64,000 nucleotides of DNA from Lichenibacterium dinghuense (GCF_021730615.1 NZ_JAJLMN010000001.1:5423501-5487500); one strand, 5' to 3'. Positions 25,248-35,568 are shown, counted from the stretch's first letter. Notes: generated by a model from the sequence alone, not told the origin. Numbers and translations: made by a program.

Positions 25248-28163
25248 ATGCCCTCCCAGGATCGCCCGCTCTTCGCCGACGTCGTGTTCGGGCCGGTCCT
25301 GAGCCTCGGCGCGAACTGCGAGCCCGCGCACCACCTGCGGATCCAGGGCCGCCACCAGCCCGGGCTGTTCGATTGGCTCGTCACGCCGCTCGACGCAATC
25401 GAGCACGTGCTCGCGGACGATGGCGCGAAGCTGGGCAGCGCCTTCATCGCGGTCCAGGAAGGGAGGTCGGTGCGGTGCGGCGCCTACGATCTGCTCTTCC
25501 ACCACGAGTTCCCGCGGCGCGACGGCGACCTCGTGATGTTCGATGCCGCGGCTGTCGAGGCCTGTGGTTCGAAGCTGGCCCACAAGTGGCACCGCTTCAT
25601 CCAGGCCTGCGAGGGCGGGGAGCCCGTGCTCTTCGTCCGCTTCTCAGCGCTGACCGGACTGCCCTGGGACCGCATCGATCCGGCAAGGGATCCGCTCGGG
25701 ATCGGAGACCTCAACCGGCTCGCAGCGGCGTTGGGGCGCCGCTTCCCCGGACTGGTGTTCCGCCTGCTCGTCGTCCTGCCGGAGCCCGACGGTGGAAGCG
25801 CGTCGCCACTCGAGGGCGCGCCGCAGCCCCTCGACGCGCGCGTCGCGGTCGAGCGGATGCCGGCGAAAGCCGGGGGGGCCTGGTCGACGTCGGACGGGGA
25901 CTGGCGCGCGCTGCTCGCACGGCTTCGCTTCCGCTCGCCTGGGCGGGCGACGGCGCTCGGTGAAGCCCTGCACTGGTCCGGGGAGGACGCCGCGGCGCCA
26001 AAGAGCCCGTACGTGTCGGCCCGGCCGGGGTTGGCCTCCGAGATCGCGGCGGAAGTTTTGGAGGGCAGGTTCGACGCGGCCCTCCACCACCTCGACCTCG
26101 CCGTCGCCTTCGGGGCCGAATCCCCCGAGGCGGCCGTGGAACTCGGCCAGGATCTCTGGAGGGGGTTCCGGTCACACCAAGCGACGGTCGCCTTCGGCGC
26201 GGCCTTCGCGGCGGGCCGCCGGGAGCCGGAGTTCCTCCGGGACCACCTCGGCCTGCTATCGGGCGAGACCCGCTACGGCGAGGTGCTGACGACGGCTGCG
26301 ACATTGACGACGGCCGACGCGGCCCTGCGGCGCGACATCCTCGCCTTCACCGGGCACGCGCGGCTCGCCCTGGCCCACGATCGAACCGCCGAGATCGAGG
26401 CGGCGGAGCGACGCGAGGCGTCGCCGCGCTGGCTCGACACGGCGGCGGTGATGGCGCGCATCGAAGCGCATCTCGCCGAGCGACGGCCCTTCAGCCTCAT
26501 CCGGCTCGGCGACGGGGAGGCGCGGTTCCTGATCGCGGCGCGGCGCGGCCTCTGCCCCGACATATCGGACGCCGAGGCCGGCGCGATCGGCTCGGTCGTC
26601 TGGCACAATTGGTTCGGCCGCGACTGGGCCGACGCCGACCCAGCCGCAGTCGCCGATCTGGCGACGTCCTACGAGGAAGCCGTGGCGCAGGCCGACATCG
26701 TCGGCGCGAGCGACAGCACCCGGTTGCGCCAGGACACGGGGCATTACGGCTATCTCGCCGCGCAGGAGCGGTGGCTTCGCGGGATCGGCACCTCCCGGCC
26801 GAGCCTCGCCTGGACCAGCGCTTTCGTGCATCAGGATCTCGACCGCGCGGCGCCGTTCCTGGCGAGCCTTCTGCAGGGGAGGCGGACCGTCGGCCTGATC
26901 AGCCCGCATCCGAGGCTGGCGGAGCGCCTGCGGCGGCGCTTCGGCATCGGGACTGTCGTCTCCCACGTCATACCGGGCGAGGGTCGCCTGCCCGGCACCA
27001 TACGGGGCCCGAACGCCGTCGGGCACTTCCCAGACCTGTACGGTCGCCTGCTGGCGACGATCGAAGTTCCGGAGCCTGGGTGCCTGTTCCTGGTCGCCGG
27101 CGGCCTGCTCGGCAAGATTTACTGCGCGCGCATTAAGGCGCTCGGCGGCGTCGCGATCGACGTCGGCGCGCTCGTGGACGCGTGGATGGGCTACAACACG
27201 CGGTCGGGGCAGCTCGCCGGCGTCGGCACCCTGGAGGTGCCGCCCGCTGCCGCCGCGGAGGGAAGCTCCCACCTCGCAGCGGGGCAGGCCGAGCACGATC
27301 GCCTGCAGAGGGAGCTCGCAACCCTCAAGCAACGGCTGGACGAAGGCTTCGCCGTCGACTTCAACGACTTCGCCTATCGGCCGAGGGAGCGGGACTGGTC
27401 CGAGGCGAGCGGCGCCGGGGCGATCGCCCGGCGCTTGGAGGCCGACGAGGAGCGCTACGCCCGCCTGCTCGAGCAGATCTGCAGCTTCGCGGCACGATTT
27501 CGCGCCATCCCATCCTTTCCTGCCCCGGACAAGCCGCATTGGGAGAACTGGTGGCTGCCCGGCCTTGACGCCGCGGTGCTCTACGGCCTCGTCGCGATCC
27601 GGGCGCCGCGCGTCTACATGGAGATCGGATCAGGTTTCTCCACGAAGTTCGTCAGGCAGGCCATCATCGACAACGGCCTGCCGACGCGGATCGTCTCGAT
27701 CGACCCGCATCCGACCGCCGACGTCGACGCCATCTGCGATCGGGTGATCCGCGAGCGTTGCGAGGACGTGTCGCCGCAGGTGTTCTCCGGGCTCGACGAG
27801 CGGGACATGCTGTTCGTCGACAACAGCCACCGCAGCTTCCAGAACTCCGACGTTACCGTCTTCTTCACCGAGATCCTCCCGTCGCTCGCCCACGGCGTCA
27901 CCTATGGCCTGCATGACATCTTCGTGCCGTTCGACTATCCACAGGGCTGGACGAACCGGTTCTACAACGAACAATATCTCATGATGGCGTACCTGCTCGG
28001 CGGCGCCGACGACGACGACATCGTCTTCCCGACGCACCACGTGTCGCGCGAGCAGGCCTTCGCGCCGCTGCGCGACCGACTGCCGGCAGAGGTGAGGCAC
28101 CTCGACGGGCTGGCGTCGTCGTTCTGGATGCGGCGCCGAACCGATGGACGGACGCCCAGATGA
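25248..28163 (+). CDS. three-part protein: DUF1796-type cysteine-peptidase-like, GT-D and SAM methyltransferase domains
   Basis: 971 residues. Residues ~10-240 resemble the papain-like DUF1796 family: SLGANCEPAHHL supplies Cys24, followed by FDWLVTPLDA and KWHRFIQA. The middle (~290-680) repeats the architecture of the protein at 14545-17553: FSLIRLGDGEARFLI at ~415 with the GT-D D-G-E motif, HYGYLAAQERWL and GLLGKIYCARIKALGG. The C-terminus (~780-971) is a class I methyltransferase with VYMEIGSGFSTKFVRQ, IVSIDPHP and DMLFVDNSHRSFQNSD. ATG 25248 follows an in-frame GTG. The gene ends in an ATGA shared with the next gene. The N-terminal domain in DUF1796 proteins is poorly understood; it may bind rather than cleave. 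Confidence 0.8.
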   Translation: MPSQDRPLFADVVFGPVLSLGANCEPAHHLRIQGRHQPGLFDWLVTPLDAIEHVLADDGAKLGSAFIAVQEGRSVRCGAYDLLFHHEFPRRDGDLVMFDAAAVEACGSKLAHKWHRFIQACEGGEPVLFVRFSALTGLPWDRIDPARDPLGIGDLNRLAAALGRRFPGLVFRLLVVLPEPDGGSASPLEGAPQPLDARVAVERMPAKAGGAWSTSDGDWRALLARLRFRSPGRATALGEALHWSGEDAAAPKSPYVSARPGLASEIAAEVLEGRFDAALHHLDLAVAFGAESPEAAVELGQDLWRGFRSHQATVAFGAAFAAGRREPEFLRDHLGLLSGETRYGEVLTTAATLTTADAALRRDILAFTGHARLALAHDRTAEIEAAERREASPRWLDTAAVMARIEAHLAERRPFSLIRLGDGEARFLIAARRGLCPDISDAEAGAIGSVVWHNWFGRDWADADPAAVADLATSYEEAVAQADIVGASDSTRLRQDTGHYGYLAAQERWLRGIGTSRPSLAWTSAFVHQDLDRAAPFLASLLQGRRTVGLISPHPRLAERLRRRFGIGTVVSHVIPGEGRLPGTIRGPNAVGHFPDLYGRLLATIEVPEPGCLFLVAGGLLGKIYCARIKALGGVAIDVGALVDAWMGYNTRSGQLAGVGTLEVPPAAAAEGSSHLAAGQAEHDRLQRELATLKQRLDEGFAVDFNDFAYRPRERDWSEASGAGAIARRLEADEERYARLLEQICSFAARFRAIPSFPAPDKPHWENWWLPGLDAAVLYGLVAIRAPRVYMEIGSGFSTKFVRQAIIDNGLPTRIVSIDPHPTADVDAICDRVIRERCEDVSPQVFSGLDERDMLFVDNSHRSFQNSDVTVFFTEILPSLAHGVTYGLHDIFVPFDYPQGWTNRFYNEQYLMMAYLLGGADDDDIVFPTHHVSREQAFAPLRDRLPAEVRHLDGLASSFWMRRRTDGRTPR

Positions 28164-29860
28164 TGCGGGACCCGCCGGAACGGCCCGAAGCCGAGGGTGT
28201 GGGGCCGGCCGTTGCAGGTCCGTCGCCGCGGGCGTCGGGCCACCGTGGTCCGATGAGAGCGGGTCCAGCGGAGGGCTCATCGACGGCCGGCCTCCGTCGC
28301 CGCGGGTTTCTGGGCGCGGCCGGGGCCGTCGCGCTCGCCGCCGCGGCGCCGAAGGCCCTAGCCCAAGCCTTCGAGGGCTGCCCGCGCGCGGCGGGCGAAG
28401 GCGACGACACCCTCGACGTCGACGCGCTGATCCCCCCCGGGGAGATCGCGGGCACCGCAGAGGCCGACAGCGCGGCCCTGCGCCGCGCCTTCCAGCGGGC
28501 GAGCGGCACCGTCCGTCTCGCCCCGCGCGTCTACCTGCTCGACGCGGCGGCCCTCGCCGGCGTCGCGCTCTCGGGCAAGCGCCTCCTCGGCCACCCTGGG
28601 AGGACGGTCCTCCGACAGTCGGCTGTTCCGGCTCGCGACATGATCTCCGCTGTGGGTTCCCGCGACTTCGTCATCGACGGGGTCACCTTCGACGGCGGCG
28701 GGCTCCTCACGATGGTGGACAGGACCGCCACGACCTACCCGCTCTTCCAACCCTGCCTGCTGATCCAGGGCGGATTCAATTTCACCATCACCCGCTGCAC
28801 GTTCGTGGGCTTCCACACGTGCGGCATCCTGGCCAACAACACCCAGCGAGGGCTGATCGAGGGCTGCCGCCTCGACCGCGGCGCGCCGATGTCGGCGCCG
28901 GCGAACTACGGCATCGCCGTGCTGGGCGGCGGGTCGAACATGACGGTGCGCGGCAACGCGCTGCGCGGCTGCCAGATCGCCCTCGACGGCTCGGACTCGG
29001 CCGTCGAAGGCAACGACGTGTCGGGCTGGGGCTTCTCCGCCGGCATCAACGTCGCCGAGGATGCGATCAGCCACGACATCACTATCCGAGACAATTTCTG
29101 CCACGACAGTGGCAGGGCGCCGGACCGCGACGGATACCTCATGGAGGGCATCGAGTGCTGGGCGCTCCGCGCGATCGTCACGGGCAACCACTGCTTCCGA
29201 AATCTCGGCAACGGACTGTCGGTCTCCGGCCGGGACAGCGTCGCCTCGTCCAACATCTGCTACGACAACGGCACCGCCGAGCACGCGGCCCACGGCATCT
29301 ACCAGCGAGCCGACGCGACGGACGGCGGCGGCTCGCTCATCGCCGACAACCGATGCTTCGACACCCGCGCGAGCGGACAGACGCAGCTCTGGGGCTACGG
29401 GCAGAACGGGAGGGCGATGAAGGGGATCAGGCTCGCCGGCAACGACATGGACGGCTGCCCCGCGGGCGCGGTCGACACGTCGGTCTGGAGTCCCGACACG
29501 GTGGTGGACGGCTGGCGGACTCTCGCCTTCACCCCGATCGGTGTCCGCGTGACTTTCGCAGCGGCCAGCGCGCTCGTCCGGGTCGGGCCGGCGCAGACGA
29601 TCATGGACCTCGACATCACCATGCCGGCGACGCGGGAAAGGACAGCCTTCGGCATCGACAGCATGGATCAACTCCCCACGGCTGCGCGTCCAATCCGGGC
29701 AGTCGCCTTTTCCATCGATCAGGCCCCGATCACCGATCTTCGGCTTATGCTCGATGTCGGCAAGAACCGGATTATTGCGAACTATTCAGGCGGCCCCGTG
29801 TTGAATGCCGCTCTGAGCGGGGCTCGGATCGTCGCCACGGCGACGTGGGTGCATGCCTGA
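28160..29860 (+). CDS. Tat-exported right-handed parallel beta-helix protein
   Basis: 566 residues. A twin-arginine signal lies at ~residues 44-70 (GLRRRGFLGAAGAVALAAAA, ending A-L-A-Q-A). The mature part is a pectate-lyase-like beta-helix with short rungs: FVIDGVTFDGG, FTITRCTFVGFH, GLIEGCRLDRG, MTVRGNALRGC, ITIRDNFCHDSG, AIVTGNHCFRNLGNGLSVSG and SLIADNRCFDT. Such proteins are polysaccharide lyases, epimerases or binders; no catalytic site could be assigned. ATG 28160 overlaps the preceding stop (ATGA); ATG 28253 would give a more usual signal length. Placement at the end of a glycan operon suggests periplasmic trimming or epimerisation of the product. Confidence 0.8.
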   Translation: MMRDPPERPEAEGVGPAVAGPSPRASGHRGPMRAGPAEGSSTAGLRRRGFLGAAGAVALAAAAPKALAQAFEGCPRAAGEGDDTLDVDALIPPGEIAGTAEADSAALRRAFQRASGTVRLAPRVYLLDAAALAGVALSGKRLLGHPGRTVLRQSAVPARDMISAVGSRDFVIDGVTFDGGGLLTMVDRTATTYPLFQPCLLIQGGFNFTITRCTFVGFHTCGILANNTQRGLIEGCRLDRGAPMSAPANYGIAVLGGGSNMTVRGNALRGCQIALDGSDSAVEGNDVSGWGFSAGINVAEDAISHDITIRDNFCHDSGRAPDRDGYLMEGIECWALRAIVTGNHCFRNLGNGLSVSGRDSVASSNICYDNGTAEHAAHGIYQRADATDGGGSLIADNRCFDTRASGQTQLWGYGQNGRAMKGIRLAGNDMDGCPAGAVDTSVWSPDTVVDGWRTLAFTPIGVRVTFAAASALVRVGPAQTIMDLDITMPATRERTAFGIDSMDQLPTAARPIRAVAFSIDQAPITDLRLMLDVGKNRIIANYSGGPVLNAALSGARIVATATWVHA

Positions 29861-30185
29861 TTTAGGAGCGTCGAACGTTGAAGCTACATCGAGCGATTGA
29901 TTCTTGTCCCAGCTGAACCGAATGAATGTCTGTTTCTTTTCTGTGCTCTCTCCAAAGCGGCCGTTCTGCTCTCCACCCGAATTCGCCGTTCGGATCTTGC
30001 CGGCCGAAGCCGACCCATGGACGAACCCGCTCTCGCGGGAGTGCTTTCTGAAAGCTAGGGCACAACTGGAGATCAGAACGAGCGCTTCAGCGGGTTGAGC
30101 CAGCCTTCGAGCGTGAGGACCCACTAAACACCGCACCGGATCGCCCGGAAGCTCCTGATCCGTCGAGACTGGAGCCATCACAAAG
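29861..30185. other. intergenic region, no gene seen
   Basis: 325 bases between the beta-helix gene and the decayed IS3 fragment. Composition is mixed and partly AT-rich. No open frame has family-like sequence, and no hairpin with a U-run was found after the beta-helix stop. Confidence 0.5.
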
Positions 30186-30716
<531 letters not shown>

Positions 30717-30849
30717 TGTCAATCGGCGTTGAAATTTGACCCCCTATCGGCGTCCAATGTTGACCCCCTTGCTGCAATCTGAGGCGGTAGCGGCCGCCCG
30801 GCGAAGCGGGTCAGGGTTGCGCAGCCGGGCGGCTGCGGTGGCGTGATGC

Positions 30850-31587
30850 TCAGGCCGAGGCGCGGTTTTTGAAGCGCCAACTCTCGTTGCCGGTCTCGAC
30901 GATCTCGCAATGGTGGGTGAGCCGGTCCAGCAGTGCGGTCGTCATCTTGGCATCGCCGAACACGTTCGGCCATTCACCGAAGGCCAGGTTGGTCGTCACG
31001 ATGACGGAGGTCTGCTCGTAGAGGCGGCTGATGAGATGGAAGAGGAGTTGCCCGCCAGACTGGGCAAAGGGCAGATAGCCGAGTTCGTCGAGCACGATGA
31101 AGTCCATGCGCGACAGGTAGTCGGCCATGCGGCCGTGGCGGCCGGCGCGGCCTTCGGCTTCGAGCCGGTTCACGAGGTCGACGACGTTGAAATAGCGGCC
31201 ACGGGCGCCGTTGCGGATGCAGGCTCGGGCGATCCCGATGGCGAGGTGAGTCTTGCCGGTCCCGGTGCCGCCCACCAGGACAGCGTTGCGCTGGTGAGCA
31301 AGGAACTCGCCGCCGGCGAGATCGCGCACCAGCATCTCGTTGATGAGCGTGCCTTCGAACCGGAAATCCTCGATGTCCTTGGCTAAAGGCAGCTTGGAGA
31401 TGGTGATCTGATACTTGATCGAGCGCGCCTGTTTCTCGGCGATCTCGGCCTGCAGCAGATCACCGACGATGCGTTGCGGCTCGTGCTGGCGCTTCAACGC
31501 CGTGGTGATGATCTCGTCGTAGCCGGCCTTCATGCCGTAAAGCTTCAGGTCCACCATCGTGGCCAGGATTTCGGAACGTTCCATCAC
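30850..31587 (-). CDS. istB: IS21-family helper ATPase IstB
   Basis: 245 residues of the AAA+ transposition helper type related to Dna[16 protein letters not shown] is the Walker A motif and [12 protein letters not shown] is Walker [13 protein letters not shown] is the sensor-like segment. IstB binds DNA and ATP and stimulates the IstA transposase. The start codon overlaps the istA stop in ATGA (31584-31587), the usual IS21 coupling. The protein is full length and appears intact even though istA is broken. Confidence 0.93.
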   Translation of the reverse strand: MMERSEILATMVDLKLYGMKAGYDEIITTALKRQHEPQRIVGDLLQAEIAEKQARSIKYQITISKLPLAKDIEDFRFEGTLINEMLVRDLAGGEFLAHQRNAVLVGGTGTGKTHLAIGIARACIRNGARGRYFNVVDLVNRLEAEGRAGRHGRMADYLSRMDFIVLDELGYLPFAQSGGQLLFHLISRLYEQTSVIVTTNLAFGEWPNVFGDAKMTTALLDRLTHHCEIVETGNESWRFKNRASA

Positions 31588-33082
31588 ATGATGCTCCTCA
31601 GAGTGTCATAGCGCGCGCAGTCGGCGACGGGCTCGTGCTGCAGGCGCAGCGCGTCAGGGGTATCGATGGTGATGACGCGCGCGGGTTCGCGGCGTCGGGC
31701 CAGGATGTTGAGGATGATGTCGGCCGAGTGGACGCCGGCTTCGAGCGCCTCCAGGCAGGCAGCCTCGACGGCCTCCAGCCCGTCGTCCATGGCGGCCGTC
31801 AGCAGGCCCACCATCTGGCGATCGCCATCGTCGGCGCCGGCGAGCTTGCGCCGGACGCGCTCGAAGGCGGGCGGCAGCACCCAATCCTTGAACGGCGCCC
31901 CGTTACGCAGGGCGCCGGGCTTGCGGGCCAGCACCGGCACATAATGCCAGGGCTCGAATACGGTCTCGTTGCGGCCGAACCTGCGAACATGCTCGCCCAC
32001 GACATGGCCGCCCTGGCGCAACTCGATCCGCTCCGCATAGGCCCGCACTTCGACGGGGCGGCCGACGGCGCTCGCCATCACCGAGTAACGGTTGTTGTCG
32101 AAGCGGATCAGGCACGTCTTGGACACCGAGACCGGCACGGCGTGGAAACCGTCGAAGGCGCCGACATAGGGCACGAGGCTCGGCCGCTCCGCCTCGAACG
32201 CCTGCCAGACCGTGATCTCCTTGTTCTCGGATGGGGATGGCCCTTGGCGTAAGCGACGCACTGATCGAGGAGCCACCTGTTCAGCTCCTCGATGCTCTTC
32301 ACGCGCAGGCGGGGCGTGAAGAAGCGCTCGCGCACCAGGCCGACCTGGTTCTCGACTTGGCCCTTCTCCCATCCCGACGCCGGCGTGCAGGCGACGGGAT
32401 CGACGAGATAGTGAGCGCACATCTGCTGAAAACGGCGGTTATATTGTCGTTCCTTGCCGACGAGGATCGTTTCGACTGCCGTCTTCATGTTGTCGTAGAT
32501 GCCGCGGCGGCAGGCGCCCTCGAAGAAGGCGAAGGCCTTGTCGTGGGCGTCGAACACCATCTCCTGGCTTTCGCGCGGATAGGCCCGCGCAAACAGCATG
32601 CGGCTGTGGCAGAGCCGGACGTGGGCCACCTTGATGGTGACGGTGGTGCCGTTGATCAGCACGATCTCGTGGCTCCAGTCGAACTGGTAGGCCTCGCCCG
32701 GATCAAAGCTCAGCGGCACGTGGGCGGCGGCCGTCACCGCGACCCGCTCGCGCCGCCAGCCCCGGGCGTAGCGCCGGACAGCGTCGTAGCCGCCCGCATA
32801 GCCGCGGCCGCGCAGATCCTCGAACACGCGGATCATGGTGAGCCGCTCGCGGGCCGCCTTGCTGTCGTTGGCGGCCAGCATCTCGTCCAGATCAGCCCGC
32901 CACTGCCCGAGCTTGGGCATCGGCTGGACCTCACGCTCGTACTCGAACGCGGTGCGGCCGGTGCGCACCACCTTGCGCACGGTGTTCCGGGACACGTGCA
33001 GATCCCGGACGATCTCCTTGATGGACCGGCCTCGAATGAAGAACTCGCGCCTGATGCGCGCAATCGTGTCCACGCCTTTCAT
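31584..33082 (-). pseudogene. istA: IS21-family transposase IstA, frameshifted
   Basis: The first part (33082 to ~32235) encodes the N-terminal helix-turn-helix (RSIKEIVRDLHVSRNTVRKV) and the DDE core (SFDPGEAYQFDWSHEIV for the first Asp, MKTAVETILVG, ACTPASGWEKGQVENQVG for the Glu). At about 32235 the frame breaks after AYAKGHPHP. The protein resumes in another frame at SENKEITVWQAFEAERPSLV and continues to RYDTLRSIM. IstA normally needs no frameshift, so a one-base indel (mutation or sequencing error) has split it. ATG 33082 follows a G-rich stretch; GTG 33091 is an alternative. Confidence 0.85.
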
Positions 33083-33201
33083 CCCCCCCACCGCCCGTCC
33101 CGCAACAAGGACGTGCAGCTTGCTCGAATTGCACTCGAGGGGGTCAAAGTTGGACGCCGATCCCCCTCACATGGGGGTCAAAATTCCACGCCTAATCACA
33201 C

Positions 33202-33597
33202 ACCGGCGGGGCCGGGCGCTTTCGGGGCGGGCTTTCGTCCCGTCGCACCTACCGCATCGGCTACGACGAGGCCACCTTCACGGTGTCGGGCGAGCGCGGG
33301 CGCTCAGCCCCGCAGGGCCAGTTCGGCGGGCATGCCGGGGCGCCGTTCCTGTGCCAGGTCCGCAAGGCCGACGGGTCGGTGACGGCCGTGGCGGCCAAGG
33401 GCGGGCAGACGGTGGTGCACCGGGGCGACCGGGTCTCGATCCAGCCCGCGGGGAGCGGCGGCTACGGCGACCCGCGCGAGCGACCGCGGGCCGCCATCGA
33501 GGCCGACCTTCTCGACGGCTACGTCACCGCGGGCGAGGCCGAGAAGCATCACGGCGTGGCCGGCGTGCCGTCCCGGGGCCGGGAGGAGCGGGCATGA
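33202..33597 (+). pseudogene. hydantoinase B/oxoprolinase, 3' fragment
   Basis: Only the C-terminal ~131 codons remain, starting at once after the IS21 end: TGGAGRFRGGLSSRRTYRIG, then GQFGGHAGAPFLCQVRK and GDRVSIQPAGSGGYGDP, followed by EADLLDGYVTAGEAEKHHGV. These are the closing motifs of the HyuB subunit of ATP-dependent hydantoinases, oxoprolinases and acetone-carboxylase-like enzymes. The full protein is normally 500-600 residues, so more than three quarters is missing. Its stop overlaps the next gene's ATG in ATGA, showing it was the upstream member of this operon. Confidence 0.85.
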
Positions 33598-34742
33598 CGA
33601 ACACCTTGCCCCTGGCCGGGATCCGCGTCGTCGAGATCGGCCACAGCCTCGCCGCCCCCTACGCCGGCATGATCCTCGGCTCGCTCGGGGCCGAGGTCAT
33701 CAAGGTCGAGAGCGAGGGGAACGGCGACTACGCCCGCGACTGGGGCCCCCCGTTCATCGACGGAGCCGCCGCGCTGTTCCATGCCGTCAACCACGGTAAG
33801 TCCAGCGTCGCGCTGAGCCTGTCCGACCCCGCCCACGCCGCAGCCCTGCGCGACCTGATCGCGACCCGCGCGGACGTCGTCCTGCAGAACCTGAAGGCCG
33901 GCAGCCTCGCCAAATACGGGCTCGGGCCGGCGGACCTGCGCGCCCTCAATCCCGGGCTGATCTACTGCAACCTCGGCGCGTTTGGCGAGGTGGGCCCGCT
34001 GCGGGACAAGCCGGGCTACGACCCGCTCGCCCAGGCGCTGAGCGGCCTCATGAGCCTCGTCGGCCACCCCGGCGAGCCCGCCGTCCGCATCCCCGTGTCG
34101 GTCAACGACATGGGTACGGGGCTCTGGGCCGCGATCGGCGTGCTCGCGGCCCTGCTGAGGCGGCAGTCGACCGGCGAGGGCGAGGTGGTGTCGGTGTCGC
34201 TCTACGAGACGGCCCTGACCTGGGCCAGCATGCAGATCACCGACTACCTCGCCAACGGGGTCATGCCCGGGCGGTGGGGTTCCGGCACCGCCGCGATCGT
34301 CCCGCACCAGGCCTTCGAATGCGAGGACGCGCCCATCATGGTCGCGGCCGGCAACGACCGGCTGTTCGCGCGGCTCTGCGCCGTGCTCGACGCCGGGCAC
34401 CTCGCCGAGGACCCGACGTTCCGCAGCAACGGCGCGCGGGTCGCGAACCGCGAGGCCCTGGTCGAGCGGCTCCAGGCCGTGTTCCGCACGAAGCCGGCCG
34501 CGCACTGGCTCGCGGCGCTGGACGAGGCCGGCATCCCGTGCGGGCCCATCCTCACCGTCGACCAAGTGGTGCGCCAGGAGCAGACCCGGGCGCTCGACCT
34601 CATCAAGACCACGGACGACGGCGCCGTCCAGGTCGTCGGCCTGCCGATCTCCTTCGGCGGCGAGCGGCCCGACAGGATCGGCCGGGCACCGAGGCTCGGC
34701 GAGCACAACCATCTTCTGGACGCGAAGGAGGCGGCGGAATGA
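33594..34742 (+). CDS. CaiB/BaiF family CoA-transferase (family III)
   Basis: 382 residues. The N-terminal LAGIRVVEIGHSLAAPYAGM, LGSLGAEVIKVE and RDWGPPFIDGAAALFHAVNH are the classic opening of family III CoA-transferases. The segment VNDMGTGLWAAIGVLAALLR contains the Asp at the position that forms the covalent aspartyl-CoA adduct in FrC. The enzyme should move CoA between carboxylates. It overlaps the hydantoinase stub upstream (ATGA) and the enoyl-CoA hydratase downstream (ATGA 34739-34742), so it belongs to one transcript. Substrate unknown; the neighbours suggest activation of a carboxylic acid for beta-oxidation-like degradation. Confidence 0.92.
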   Translation: MTNTLPLAGIRVVEIGHSLAAPYAGMILGSLGAEVIKVESEGNGDYARDWGPPFIDGAAALFHAVNHGKSSVALSLSDPAHAAALRDLIATRADVVLQNLKAGSLAKYGLGPADLRALNPGLIYCNLGAFGEVGPLRDKPGYDPLAQALSGLMSLVGHPGEPAVRIPVSVNDMGTGLWAAIGVLAALLRRQSTGEGEVVSVSLYETALTWASMQITDYLANGVMPGRWGSGTAAIVPHQAFECEDAPIMVAAGNDRLFARLCAVLDAGHLAEDPTFRSNGARVANREALVERLQAVFRTKPAAHWLAALDEAGIPCGPILTVDQVVRQEQTRALDLIKTTDDGAVQVVGLPISFGGERPDRIGRAPRLGEHNHLLDAKEAAE

Positions 34743-35554
34743 GAATACTGGAAGCGATCGGCAGGGCCCCGATGGAGACGCTGGTCCTCGAGGAGTTCGG
34801 CGAGCACATCCTCGTCGTCCGGCTCGACCGGCCGCACGTGGCCAACGCCATCACGTCGACGACGGGGCACGAGCTCATCCGGGTGTTCGGCGCCCTCGAG
34901 GCCGACCCGACGCTCTACCGCTGCGTGGTCCTGACCGGCTCCGGGGAGCGCGCCTTCTGCGGCGGTGCCGACCTGAAGCAGCGGGAAGGCATGACCGACG
35001 AGGACTTCAGCCGGCAGCACTACCTGTTCGAGCGCATGAACCGGGCCATCACCTTCTGCCCCGTGCCGACCATCTGCGCCGCCAACGGCGCCGCGGTGGC
35101 GGGCGGCCTCGAACTCCTGCTCGCCTGCGACTTCGCCTACGCGTCGCGGGCGGCGGTGTTCGGCTTCACCGAGGTCATGCGGGGCATCATGCCGGGCGGC
35201 GGCGGCACGCAGCAACTGCCCCGCGCCATCGGCGCCCGGCGCGCCAAGGAGCTGATCTTCCGCGGCGCCAAGTTCTCCGCCGAGGAGGCGCTGGATTGGG
35301 GGCTGGTGAACCGCCTCTGCGAGCCGGCAAAGCTGCTGGAGGAGACGATCGCGACGGCCGAGGAGATCTGCCGCAACGCGCCGCTCTCGATTGCGCAGGC
35401 CAAGAAGGCCGTGGACCTCGGCCTCCAGACCGACCTCAGGACCGGCCTCTACACTGAGATCGAGGCCTACTACCGACTGATACCGACGGCCGACCGCCAC
35501 GAGGGCATCAACGCCTTCAACGAGAAGCGGCAGCCCGTCTTCAAGGGGCGCTGA
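34739..35554 (+). CDS. enoyl-CoA hydratase/isomerase family protein
   Basis: 271 residues of the crotonase fold. ERAFCGGADLKQREGM and NGAAVAGGLELLLACDFAYA form the oxyanion hole and CoA site; VFGFTEVMRGIMPGGGGTQQ carries the Glu position used in catalysis. It should hydrate a 2-enoyl-CoA or catalyse a related step. ATG 34739 overlaps the previous stop. The first ~15 residues form a short extension before the fold begins. Confidence 0.92.
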   Translation: MRILEAIGRAPMETLVLEEFGEHILVVRLDRPHVANAITSTTGHELIRVFGALEADPTLYRCVVLTGSGERAFCGGADLKQREGMTDEDFSRQHYLFERMNRAITFCPVPTICAANGAAVAGGLELLLACDFAYASRAAVFGFTEVMRGIMPGGGGTQQLPRAIGARRAKELIFRGAKFSAEEALDWGLVNRLCEPAKLLEETIATAEEICRNAPLSIAQAKKAVDLGLQTDLRTGLYTEIEAYYRLIPTADRHEGINAFNEKRQPVFKGR

Positions 35555-35568
35555 GCGCCGCAACAAGG

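Larger units (their letters stand above)
30717..33200 (-). mobile_element. IS21-family insertion sequence
   Basis: An element of about 2.48 kb with istB and istA on the minus strand. Outer terminal repeats are imperfect, with about 22 of 27 positions matching between the left end (TGTCAATCGGCGTTG...) and the complement of the right end (TGTGATTAGGCGTGG...), each followed inward by T-rich bases and TGACCCC. A second internal repeat pair carries ATCGGCGTCCAA followed by TTGACCCC, the multiple-repeat layout of IS21 elements. No matching target duplication is visible (TGGG on the left, CACC on the right). The left flank is IS3 debris and the right flank is a hydantoinase stub, suggesting a deletion or recombination next to the element. 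Confidence 0.88.
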
